64,000 bases of DNA from Advenella kashmirensis WT001 (GTDB lineage: Bacteria; Pseudomonadota; Gammaproteobacteria; Burkholderiales; Burkholderiaceae_B), in NCBI RefSeq assembly GCF_000219915.2, contig NC_017964.1:806001-870000 (forward strand). Direction: 5' to 3'. Of this stretch, positions 54,388 to 63,326 are shown piece after piece. How positions within the stretch are numbered: the stretch's first letter is position 1; each line of letters starts with the position of its first letter. Below the pieces are notes generated by a model, which searched no databases, was not told the origin of the DNA, and worked only from the letters and a program-made list of their open reading frames with translations. A program made the translations under genes and the position numbers.

Positions 54388-54576
54388 TCAATACCGCTGA
54401 AAATAATAAATACCGAAGTTAATAGCCAATAGCGCAACAAGAACACCAAAAAAACTGGCAACGAAAAGACCGAACTTGCGCAACTTTGTCTTATCTTTGT
54501 TTTTCTTTGAGATCAGCGTAAATAATGACGCGCCAATAGCAATGCCGATAATGCTGGCCGGGTTCATAAGTTGCAT
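54388..54576 (-). CDS. Small membrane protein of unknown function (62 residues)
   Basis: Two hydrophobic segments (SIIGIAIGASLFTLI and FGLFVASFFGVLVALLAINFGIYYF) are joined by a strongly basic loop SKKNKDKTKLRK, which should face the cytoplasm. ATG 54576 is chosen because AAGGA precedes it; the frame is open to 54615. I do not recognise the family. The 298-bp gap to the right (54577-54874) shows only a short repeat GACCGCTGC at two places and no gene. Confidence 0.62.
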   Translation of the reverse strand: MQLMNPASIIGIAIGASLFTLISKKNKDKTKLRKFGLFVASFFGVLVALLAINFGIYYFQRY

Positions 54577-54874
54577 GAGAAATAGTCCTTGTTGTAAAAA
54601 AATATGAGACGGCATATTACATCTATTTGGGAGCGCAGTGCGTTATCCGTCCATTGGAACGGATGCTGGCACGGTCGCACAGATGGGACGCGGCATGACA
54701 TTATTATGAGCGCACGAATTTATATATTAGTGATGTCGCATGAATATTTGCGCAGCTATCGATCGGGCAACTGTGCCGAATCACATATCGTCACGATGAG
54801 CGTAATTACCACAGCGTGGGGCTAACGACCGCTGCGAATAAAAATAACTACTGAAGACCGCTGCAGAAAAATAC

Positions 54875-55645
54875 CTAATGACCACCGTTTCCCCATGCAG
54901 CAAAAGCCATCCAGGCCGCCATTGCAATCATCATCAGGTTTTCAGTTAGCGAGATAAATCCCAGCGGTACATTGCTTGACCCGCCAACGCAGGCGCATTT
55001 CAATTGTCGTTGGTCGATGTAAACAGCCTTGATGACTGACGCTGCACCTATTGTTCCAATAAAAAGCGCAACCGGCACAGATAACCATGTCAGTATATTG
55101 CCGATCATTAAAATGCCGGCCAGGCCTTCTGCGAACGGGTAAATATAGGCGTACGGCACCCAGCGCCTGGCCAGTAGATCGTAATTCAAAAACATGGTGG
55201 AAAAGCTTTCCACGTCTTGTAGTTTAAGCAGCGCCAGGATCACCATGCTAAAAGCAATAAACCACTTGATTGCCTGCGCCGTCAAGGGTTGGCCGTATAC
55301 CAGGTAGCTTACGGCAAGCGACATCAAAAACGTCATGGCAAATAGAGCGATCACGGGCCGGTAGCTTGTCTGACCGGGCTCAAAGACTTTCTTGCCTAAA
55401 TAACGCCGCAGATCGTCGTACCCGCCGATTCTTGTGCCGTCAATGAAAATCTGCGGTGTGGTGGGTACGGCGTGTTGTTCCTTGAAGGCTTCTGTGTCTT
55501 CGTGCGAGGTCAGCCAATGATCCTCCACGTCGTAACCGGAGCGCTGCAACAGCGCTCTGGCTTTCAGGCCATACGGGCATGTGTGCTCGGGCATGACCAT
55601 GCGATAAATAACTGCTTTTCTGAGGGACTGTATTTCTCTGGCCAT
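54875..55645 (-). CDS. Glutaredoxin-MauE/DoxX-like membrane fusion protein
   Basis: 256 residues. Residues 1-85 are a glutaredoxin domain with active site CPYG and TTPQIFIDGTRIGGYDDL. The remainder is a four-helix membrane domain (ALFAMTFLMSLAVSYLVYG, IKWFIAFSMVILALLKL, and so on) of the MauE/DoxX kind, with FLNYDLLARRWVPYAYIYPFAEGLAGILM and a cytosolic or periplasmic KCACVGG cysteine pair. MauE-type proteins serve in disulfide handling during protein maturation, so this may pass electrons from glutathione across the membrane (inference). ATG preceded by GGAGA. Confidence 0.8.
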   Translation of the reverse strand: MAREIQSLRKAVIYRMVMPEHTCPYGLKARALLQRSGYDVEDHWLTSHEDTEAFKEQHAVPTTPQIFIDGTRIGGYDDLRRYLGKKVFEPGQTSYRPVIALFAMTFLMSLAVSYLVYGQPLTAQAIKWFIAFSMVILALLKLQDVESFSTMFLNYDLLARRWVPYAYIYPFAEGLAGILMIGNILTWLSVPVALFIGTIGAASVIKAVYIDQRQLKCACVGGSSNVPLGFISLTENLMMIAMAAWMAFAAWGNGGH

Positions 55646-56166
55646 CTCGGTCTCCTGTTAATGCTGGATATGAGGTAATAGCAAGAAGTAAATTGACGCG
55701 GCTACCTGTCTATCAGATGCCTGTATTCAGGCGTACCTTTGGCGCGATTTGTTTTTATCATGTATGTGATTTCATTATATATTTTTCACAAAGCGTTTTT
55801 TTCCAGGCGAAAAAATCGCCCCAATGCCAGGAGCGTGTCGCTGATACAGAGGATGCTTTGTGGGCTTAGTGTCGTCCGGTCGGATGATTTATTGTTAGGG
55901 AGGCAAAGACGCAGCTCAAGTTTGCCAGATGACGTGCTTTTTGCCGACTTTGACGAAAAACACAATAACATATGTAACTAAATAATTCTTTTTTTAAAAA
56001 ATTACAACTAAATAGGGAAAATTAAACATAAGATGAAATTTATGTCTCTTTAGATAAAACAGTCTTCTTTTGGGCAGATATGATCTGCTTTGTAACAGAA
56101 AAAAGTTTTGTTTAGTAACATTCAGTATTTATTAGAATAACTTATAAGCTGTGGTGAGGCAAAAAA
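55646..56166. promoter_or_regulatory. A/T-rich upstream region of the ESPR-regulator gene
   Basis: I see no convincing gene in these 520 bp; an 80-codon frame at 55739-55981 has no ribosome site. The right 190 bp resemble the region before the adhesin gene: TAAATAATTC at 55979 is 188 bp before the regulator start (184 bp in the adhesin case), and GTTTAGTAACATTCAGTA at 56110-56127 is 57 bp before it (58 bp in the adhesin case, 16 of 18 bases identical). Confidence 0.65.
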
Positions 56167-56958
56167 ATGAACCAGACATATAAATCAATATGGTGTGAAA
56201 GAACGGGTAATTATATTAACTCCAACAGCCAGCACATCCTCATCGTCAGTGTTTGTCAGAGCTCGTTATCAGCGTTATGCGACAGTCTGGAAGCCCAGGG
56301 TTTTCATTTAAGCACCGCGCAAAATAATGTCAAGGGATATGAATGCGCCGCGACACAGTGTCCCAATCTGATTGTGCTTGACTTTAACATGACCGAGAGC
56401 CGCAACCGTTTTGAGTTGTTTGACATCCTGCGCAGTTCGTTATTGACCAAATATATTCCAATTATCATCCTGTGCAAATCGTCGGATTTGCAGACCCGTC
56501 TTCATGCCTTGCAACATGGTGCTTCGGATTTTATCTATGGGCAATACACGATAGAGGAGGTCGTGGCCAGGATGAATATTCATTTGTCCTACGCCAGGCA
56601 GAAGGTGCATCAAACCTTGCCCCTGCAGAAGGAAAACAGGGAAGCCACCATAAATCGCATCAAGCTCTATTTATCCGAGCACCTTAACGATCCACCGACT
56701 TTGGATCAGCTGGCAAGCGAGTTGGGGGTGCATAAGAAAAAACTGGCGCGTGTATTCCAGGCGCATATGCATGAAACGATATACGAGTACCTGAGCCGAC
56801 TGCGCCTGGACTATTCTCAGGTGCTGCTTAGGGAAACGCAGCTCAGTATCACAGATATTGCCGAAGAAATCGGCTTTACTTCTCTTTCGGCATTTACTTC
56901 TTCTTTTAGTAAACAGTATGGCATGCCGCCTACTGCTTACAGAAAAACGATGAGCTGA
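56167..56958 (+). CDS. Response regulator with AraC-type HTH and an ESPR-like N-terminus
   Basis: 263 residues. Residues 22-145 form a receiver domain (HILIVSVCQSSLSALCDSL; probable phosphoacceptor Asp in LIVLDFNM), and residues 160-263 an AraC/XylS double HTH (LDQLASELGVHKKKLARVFQ and ITDIAEEIGFTSLSAFTSSFSKQYG). The first 17 residues, MNQTYKSIWCERTGNYI, closely match the extended signal peptide region of the adhesin encoded downstream (MNRIYRSIWCEKTGTFV). No hydrophobic export segment follows, so the protein is presumably cytoplasmic. No kinase gene is adjacent. It very likely regulates the adhesin. The acidic pair expected near strand 1 is missing, so phosphorylation is uncertain. Confidence 0.85.
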   Translation: MNQTYKSIWCERTGNYINSNSQHILIVSVCQSSLSALCDSLEAQGFHLSTAQNNVKGYECAATQCPNLIVLDFNMTESRNRFELFDILRSSLLTKYIPIIILCKSSDLQTRLHALQHGASDFIYGQYTIEEVVARMNIHLSYARQKVHQTLPLQKENREATINRIKLYLSEHLNDPPTLDQLASELGVHKKKLARVFQAHMHETIYEYLSRLRLDYSQVLLRETQLSITDIAEEIGFTSLSAFTSSFSKQYGMPPTAYRKTMS

Positions 56959-57330
56959 CAACTTCGGCAGATCAGACACTCCACTCGCAAGAAATGTCTT
57001 TGCGGGCGAATGCGGCTGGACGTTCGGGCCGTCTGGCCGCAGGTACCTGCGGTTATCGCTACTGCGATTTTTGGTCATTTTTGAAAGATATTTCAAAAAA
57101 CGAAGCATTTAAACAACACAGAAAGTAAATAAATGTTAGTAAATATTAAATAATTCATAAAAATTTTATTCTGCTTTCCAATGTTTGTATTTGATGAAAC
57201 TTCTGTACTTATAGATAAAATGCCGGCTTTCCACTCTTCTATGATGCTTACGAAATAAGTACTAAATTTTTCGTTTAATAACATTTAGTAAAAATATGAA
57301 ATGTTATGGATTTCAATGGGGAGTTGGAAA
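56959..57330 (+). promoter_or_regulatory. Control region before the adhesin gene
   Basis: No gene. A perfect 16-bp palindrome CCGCAGGTACCTGCGG lies at 57037-57052 just after the regulator gene and may end its transcript. Closer to the adhesin are TAAATAATTC (57147-57156), a perfect 8-bp inverted repeat TACTAAAT (57260-57267) / ATTTAGTA (57283-57290) with a 15-base spacer, and GTTTAATAACATTTAGTA (57273-57290), the counterpart of the motif before the regulator. These are candidate binding sites. Confidence 0.6.
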
Positions 57331-60300
57331 ATGAATCGAATATACAGATCTATTTGGTGTGAAAAAACAGGCACTTTTGTTGCTGTGTCCGAAAATACAA
57401 AGAGAGGACGCAAAGCCAGCACCGGAACCGAAAAAACAGAGTTTGGTAGCCTGCCTTTTCATGATGTTGCGATCAAGGCGCTACTTCCGGTCTTATTCAC
57501 GGGCGCCATTGCCCTGTTTCCGCCAATGGCATTGGCCGCAGGGGATCTCACTACGTCAGAATGTACATTTTCCTGGGGGAATGATACTGGCGGCACGATA
57601 ACGATCAAGGGCGAGGGTACCGGGAGCTCCGATACGTTAGTCTGTGCTGAAGCGTTGCAAGGCCTGGTCGACAACCCATTGGAATATTTCAGCGTAAATT
57701 CTACTGGAGGAGGAAACGTTGACAATGATGGCGCAGCCGCTGCGGACGGTATTGCAATTGGCAAAGACGCTGTGGTCTCCATCGGGGCCACCAGCGGCGT
57801 TGCATTGGGGTTGGGTGCGACAACGACTGTCGCTAATGGTATTGCGCTGGGAGCAGGTTCGGTCGCCAATACGGCAGGAGGTATCGCACCGTACGCGCCC
57901 GTAGGAGCCTCCGTGCCTTCAATTGCTGCCGTTAATGCAACAACGAGTTCATTAGGCGCCTTGAGTGTCGGCGATCCAGCCACAGGGAAACTGCGTCAGA
58001 TTACCGGCGTTGCGGGTGGTACGCAGAATACGGATGCGGTCAATGTTAGCCAGTTGAAGGCAGTTGAAAGCCTGGCCACCGGCGCCGGGGCCGGCTGGAA
58101 CCTGACGGCCAATAACGGTGCGACCACACAGAACATCGCTCCGGGAGGCAGTGCGGACTTTATCGGCGGCACTAATACGAATGTGGTACAGACGGGTAAC
58201 CAGATCAAGGTCAACCTAAATGACAGCGTGAACCTGGCAGGCACACTGTCGGTGACCGGCTTGAGCACGTTCAATGGTGGCGCGGTGATCGGCGATAGCC
58301 TGACAGTGAATCCGGCTACAACGGTGAATATGGGCGGTAACCGGATCAATAACGTGGCCGCAGGGGTTGCTGATACCGATGCAGTCAATGTCAGCCAGTT
58401 GACCGACCAGGGCGAGGATCTGACAGCGAAGGGCCTGAACTTTGTGGGCAATGCCGGGTTATCTGTACATAAGGATCTGGGTCAAACCCTGTCTATTGTG
58501 GGTGGCGCGGTGCCGGTAGCAGGTACCTTCACAAGTCAGAATATACAAACGTTCAACGACGCCGGAGCCATTCGCATCCAGATGGCTGACTCGCCGAAGT
58601 TTGGCAATGTGGTCATTAACAGTGCCGGTTCAGGCAAGATTACAGGCGTCACCGATGGTGATGTTACTGCCCTAAGTTCCGACGCAGTGAATGGCAGCCA
58701 GCTGTTTGAGGTAGAGACAACAGCCAACAAAGGCTGGGATCTGACCGCCAATAATGGCGCTACCATACAGAACATCGCTCCCGGGGGCAGTGCAGACTTT
58801 ATCGGTGGTACCAACACGAACGTGGTACAGACCGGTAACCAGATCAAAGTTAATCTGAATGACAATGTGAATTTGGCTGGCACCCTGTCGGTAACGGGTC
58901 TGAGCACATTCAATGGCGGTGCGGTGATCGGTAATAGCCTGACAGTGAATCCAGTTACAACGGTGAATATGGGCGGTAACCGGATCACTAACGTGGCCGC
59001 AGGGGTTGCAGATACCGATGCGGTCAATGTCAGCCAGTTGACCAATCAGGGTGAGGATCTGACCGCCAAGGGCCTGAACTTTGTGGGTAATGATGCATTG
59101 TCAATACACAAGGACCTGGGTCAGACGCTTTCTATTGTCGGGGGCGCAGCGCCGGTAACGGGAACCTACTCAAGCCAGAATGTGCAAACGTTCAACGATG
59201 GCGGAGCATCCGCATTCAGATGGCCGATTCTCCGAAATTCGGAGGAGTTGTGATCAATGATGCTGGCAGCGGCAAGATCACGGGTGTCATGGACGGCGCA
59301 GTGACCGAGTTTAGCAAGGATGCAGTCAATGGCAGTCAACTCTTTGCCGTACAGAACACTGCGGGTGCTGGTTGGAATCTGACCGCCAACAACGGCGCGA
59401 CGACACAAAATATCGCCCCGGGGGGCAGTGCAGACTTTATTGGCGGTACCAATACGAACGTGGTGCAGACGGGTAACCAGATCAAGGTCAATCTGAATGA
59501 TAATGTGAATTTGGCTGGCACCTTATCGGTAACGGGCCTGAGCACGTTCAATGGCGGTGCGGTCATTGGCAACAGTCTGACGGTAAATCCGGGTACGACC
59601 GTGGATATGGGCGGCAACCGGATTAATAATGTAGCCGCAGGGGTTGCAGATACCGATGCAGTTAATGTCAGCCAGTTGACCGATCAGGGTGAGGATCTGA
59701 CAGCCAAGGGTTTGAATTTTGTGGGTAATGATGCATTGCCAATACACAAGGATCTGGGTCAGACGCTTTCTATTGTCGGGGGCACAGCGCCGGTAGCAGG
59801 TACATACTCAAGCCAGAATGTGCAAACATTCAACGATGGGGGAGCCATCCGCATTCAGATGGCTGATTCGCCGAAGTTCGGTAATGTGGTTATCAACGAT
59901 GGCGGCAGCGGCAAAATTACCGGCGTCACCGATGGGGATGTCACCGAACTGAGTACCGATGCGGTTAATGGTAGCCAGCTGTTTGGTGTGCAGACAACCG
60001 CAAACAAAGGCTGGAACCTGACAGCCAATAACGGTGCGACCACACAGAACATCGCTCCGGGGGGCAGTGCAGACTTTATCGGTGGCACCAACACGAACGT
60101 GGTGCAAACAGGCAATCAGATCAAGGTGAATCTGAATGACAATGTGAATCTGGCCGGCGCCCTGTCGGTAACGGGCCTGAGTACGTTCAATGGCGGTGCG
60201 GTGATCGGTAACAGTCTGACGGTTAACCCCGGTACGACCGTGGATATGGGTGGCAATCGGATCAATAACGTAGCCGCGGGGGTTGTGGGCACAGACGCCG

Positions 60301-62192
60301 TCAATGTCAGCCAGCTGACCGATCAGGGCGATGATCTGACGGCCAAGGGCTTGAACTTTGTAGGTAATGATGGGTTGTCGGTACACAAGGATCTGGGCCA
60401 GACACTTTCTATTGTAGGGGGTGCAGCGCCGGTAGCAGGAACCTACTCAAGCCAGAATGTACAAACGTTCAATGATGCGGGCGTAATCCGTATTCAGATG
60501 GCAGATTCTCCCCGATTTGGTGATGTCGTTATTAACGACGGAGGGTCCGGCAAAATCACGGGTGTGATGGACGGCGCAGTCACCGAGTTCAGTACCGATG
60601 CAGTCAACGGCAGTCAGTTGTTTGAAGTACAGACCACAGCAAACAAAGGCTGGAACCTGACAGCCAACAACGGCGCGACGACACAGAACATCGCTCCGGG
60701 GGGCAGTGCAGACTTTATCGGCGGCACTAACACGAACGTAGTGCAGACAGGCAATCAGATCAAGGTCAACCTGAATGACAATGTAGACCTGGCAGGCACG
60801 TTGTCAGTGATGGGACTAAGCACGTTCAATGGCGGTGCGGTGATCGGCAACAGCCTGACCATCAACCCGGGCACGATCGTAAATATGGGCGGAAACCGGA
60901 TCAATAATGTAGCAGCCGGTGTAGATCCCATGGACGCGATCAATGTCAGCCAGTTGAAGGACCAGGACGACGAGTTGACAGCCAAGGGCTTAAATTTTGC
61001 GGGTAATGTGGGCACTGTTCATCGTGATCTTGGTTCTACGATGGTGATCCAGGGCGGACTTGATCCACTGGCCGCAGCCTCCAACAAGAATATTCGTACG
61101 GAAGTTGACCCAGACACCGGCGCCATGAATATCATGTTGTCCGAATCTCCAGTGTTTGGGGCAGTGACTGTGAATGCCGGGGGCACCGGGAAAATTACCG
61201 GTGTTTCAGACGGGTTGGTTGCCAGCGGCAGTAAAGACGCAGTCAATGGCGGGCAATTGTTCGGCGTGCAACAGGAGATTGGCGAACTGAGCAACCTGCC
61301 CATTACGTTTACCGGCAATAGTGGATCGGTTGATCGCAAGCTTGGGCAGCAATTGAAGATCACCGGCGAAGCGACAACGGCAGGTACATATAGCGGGGCC
61401 AATATCCGCACGGTGGTGGAGGGCAATGAAGTCAAAGTCCAGATGGCGCAAGCCCCGGTATTTCAGGAGTTGACGGTTGCCGGCAATACCACCATAGGTG
61501 GATCACTGAATATGTCGGGCAACAAAATTACTAATGTGGGAGCAGGAGACATTAGTGCGACCAGTCAGGACGCAGTCAATGGCAGCCAGTTGTACAACAT
61601 TATCGGCGAAGTCAAAACAGTGGGCTGGAACCTGCAAACCAACGGCGACACACCGTCCAAGGTCCTGAACAACGATACGGTTCAACTCAACGACGGCAGT
61701 AACGTCAATATCACGCGCGACGGCAGGAACGTGACCATCGCCGTTGATGATAATCCGACCTTCAATAGTGTGAACATAGGGGGGGGCGCCTTCGTGGCCA
61801 ATTCACAATCAGTTGAGATCAGGCCGGAGACAAACGTGAGCATGGGCGGCAATCAGATTCATCAGGTCGCAAATGGTTCAGCCCCGATGGATGCGGTGAA
61901 CGTACGTCAATTGAGTAGCGTCGAGAGTAACCTGAATTCGCGGATCAATCGCGCTGAAAAACGGGCCGAGGCCGGCACTGCTGCAGCAATGGCGGTCGCT
62001 GGCTTACCTCAGGCATATCTGCCCGGAAAAAGCATGTTTGCGGTGGCCGGCAGTGTGTTTCAGGGAGAGTCCGGTGTCGCCATGGGCCTGTCCACCGTAT
62101 CGGGTAACGGAAAATGGGTTCTGAAAGGCTCGATCACCAGCTCCAGTCGCGGCCAGGTGGGTGGCACGGTTGGTGTCGGATACCAATGGTAA
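57331..62192 (+). CDS. Trimeric autotransporter adhesin, YadA family (one frameshift)
   Basis: Surface adhesin of about 1,620 residues. The N-terminus is an ESPR (MNRIYRSIWCEKTGTFVAVSE) and signal core (ALLPVLFTGAIALFPPMALAAG). A YadA-like head follows (GIAIGKDAVVSIGATSGVALG, GIALGAGSVAN), then neck/stalk units with DAVNVSQL and DAVNGSQLF in five 213-residue repeats, a coiled stalk, and a C-terminal beta-barrel anchor (RAEAGTAAAMAVAGLPQAYLPGKSMFAVAGSVFQGESGVAMG to GVGYQW). ATG 57331 is chosen at the ESPR with GGGAG before it. The frame breaks at 59206-59208 (GGAGCATCC for GGAGCCATCC). This could be a sequence error or, in a repeat array, real variation. Likely partners are the upstream regulator and the downstream lipoprotein. 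Confidence 0.92.
58093..61286 (+). repeat. Five tandem 639-bp (213-codon) repeats in the adhesin gene
   Basis: The codons for GW(N/D)LTANNGAT recur at 58093, 58732, 59370, 60009 and 60648: spacings 639, 638, 639, 639. The one 638 spacing contains the frameshift. Each unit encodes the same order of blocks, IAPGGSADFIGGTNTNVVQTGNQIKVNLND, then TFNGGAVIG, DAVNVSQL, LGQTLSIVGG and DAVNGSQLF. The second half of the fifth copy is clearly diverged. Confidence 0.93.
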
Positions 62193-62267
62193 TAATGCAA
62201 TAGAACACGCCGGTGCGTGCACGCATGCACCGGAGAAGAATCACCATGGTTTAAAGGGATACTTAAG

Positions 62268-63074
62268 ATGCGATATAAAATTTTCAAATCCAATCGGGCT
62301 GCCTTCGCCGTGACAGCAATCATGACTGTACTCCTGGCCGGCTGCTCGACGCTAAGCGACGTTAAACCCGACGGCACCAGTGACAATGTGGTGTGGCCCG
62401 ACGTAAACCGTATTACATTCGATAACAAGCAGGGCATTTATCCAACACAGCAAAGCATTTCACTGATTCGCCCCGGAATGACCAGGGACCAGCTCTATCA
62501 TCTGCTTGGTCGCCCGCACTTTGATGAGGGTTTTGGCAGCGACGAATGGGATTATCTCATGCACTTTCCCGGCGCCGGTCAGGGTGCAAATGACGTGACC
62601 CGTTGTCAGTTCAAGATTCTGTTCGACGCTGAGCATCTGGCCCGCAATATGTACTGGAAGCCGGTTGGTGACTCGGGCGCAGGCTGTCCTCCTGGCGCTG
62701 CACCGCAAACCTATACCCTGAGCGCCGATGCGTTATTTGAATTTGATCGCTCTACGCTTAGCGATGTGACATCAGGCCGGCAGGCGCTGAGCAAGCTGGC
62801 CGAAAGCCTGCGTGGCACGCAAGGCATCCGTGCCATTTCTGTTACAGGCCATACCGATAGGCTGGGCTCGAATGCGTATAATCAGCGCTTGTCTAAAGCC
62901 CGGGCCGATACGGTACGCGGCTATTTGATCCAGAACGGCGTTGCTGCCGATCTGATCCATAGTCGGGGCATGGGAGAATCTCAGCCGGTGGCGCAATGCA
63001 ATAACGGTGACGAGGCAGCGCTGATCCGTTGTCTGGTGCCCAATCGCCGTGTCGAGGTGACGGTGGAAAAATAA
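62268..63074 (+). CDS. BamE/SmpA-OmpA two-domain lipoprotein
   Basis: 268 residues. Lipobox VLLAGC near residue 24, so an outer-membrane lipoprotein. Residues 55-115 resemble BamE/SmpA (ISLIRPGMTRDQLYHLLGRPHFDEGFGSDEWDYLMHF). The C-terminal OmpA peptidoglycan-binding domain follows (LFEFDRSTLSD, ISVTGHTDRLGSNAYNQRLSKARADTVRGYLIQNGV, NRRVEVTVEK). ATG 62268 is chosen over 62217 because AAGGGA precedes it and a proper signal peptide starts there. It begins 75 bp after the adhesin; lipoproteins beside trimeric autotransporters, such as SadB, can help their assembly, so an accessory role is likely. Confidence 0.88.
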   Translation: MRYKIFKSNRAAFAVTAIMTVLLAGCSTLSDVKPDGTSDNVVWPDVNRITFDNKQGIYPTQQSISLIRPGMTRDQLYHLLGRPHFDEGFGSDEWDYLMHFPGAGQGANDVTRCQFKILFDAEHLARNMYWKPVGDSGAGCPPGAAPQTYTLSADALFEFDRSTLSDVTSGRQALSKLAESLRGTQGIRAISVTGHTDRLGSNAYNQRLSKARADTVRGYLIQNGVAADLIHSRGMGESQPVAQCNNGDEAALIRCLVPNRRVEVTVEK

Positions 63075-63128
63075 GTGATGTGTCAGACCCGAAGCCGCTT
63101 GCGATATACGTCCGGGTGATTTGAATTG

Positions 63129-63164
63129 CGCCCCTGTCTTGCGCAAACCTGCAGCACAGGGGCG
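63129..63164. terminator. Hairpin after the lipoprotein gene
   Basis: Perfect 9-bp inverted repeat CGCCCCTGT / ACAGGGGCG with an 18-base loop, 54 bp after the stop, without a clear T run. A second hairpin, GCCGGG/CCCGGC, lies at about 63185-63202. One or both may separate the lipoprotein and converging mdcH transcripts. Confidence 0.45.
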
Positions 63165-63326
63165 TGATCATGTATCACGCATATGCCGGGATAACGCCCG
63201 GCAGGCACATCCCCTTGTTGCAAATGGTACTGGTTGCGGTACCGGAGATTCAATTGTTCACAACCAATATGATCATTCCGGAATATATGGCTCGGGTACC
63301 TTCACCCTGGTGATGACGCATTGGCA

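Noticed and set aside
55739..55981. An 80-codon plus-strand frame before the ESPR regulator.
   Set aside because: No ribosome-binding site, no similarity, and it lies in A/T-rich control DNA.
57459..61451. Several minus-strand frames of 80-190 codons across the adhesin.
   Set aside because: They recur in each 639-bp unit only because the adhesin sequence repeats; none has a start site or a recognisable domain.
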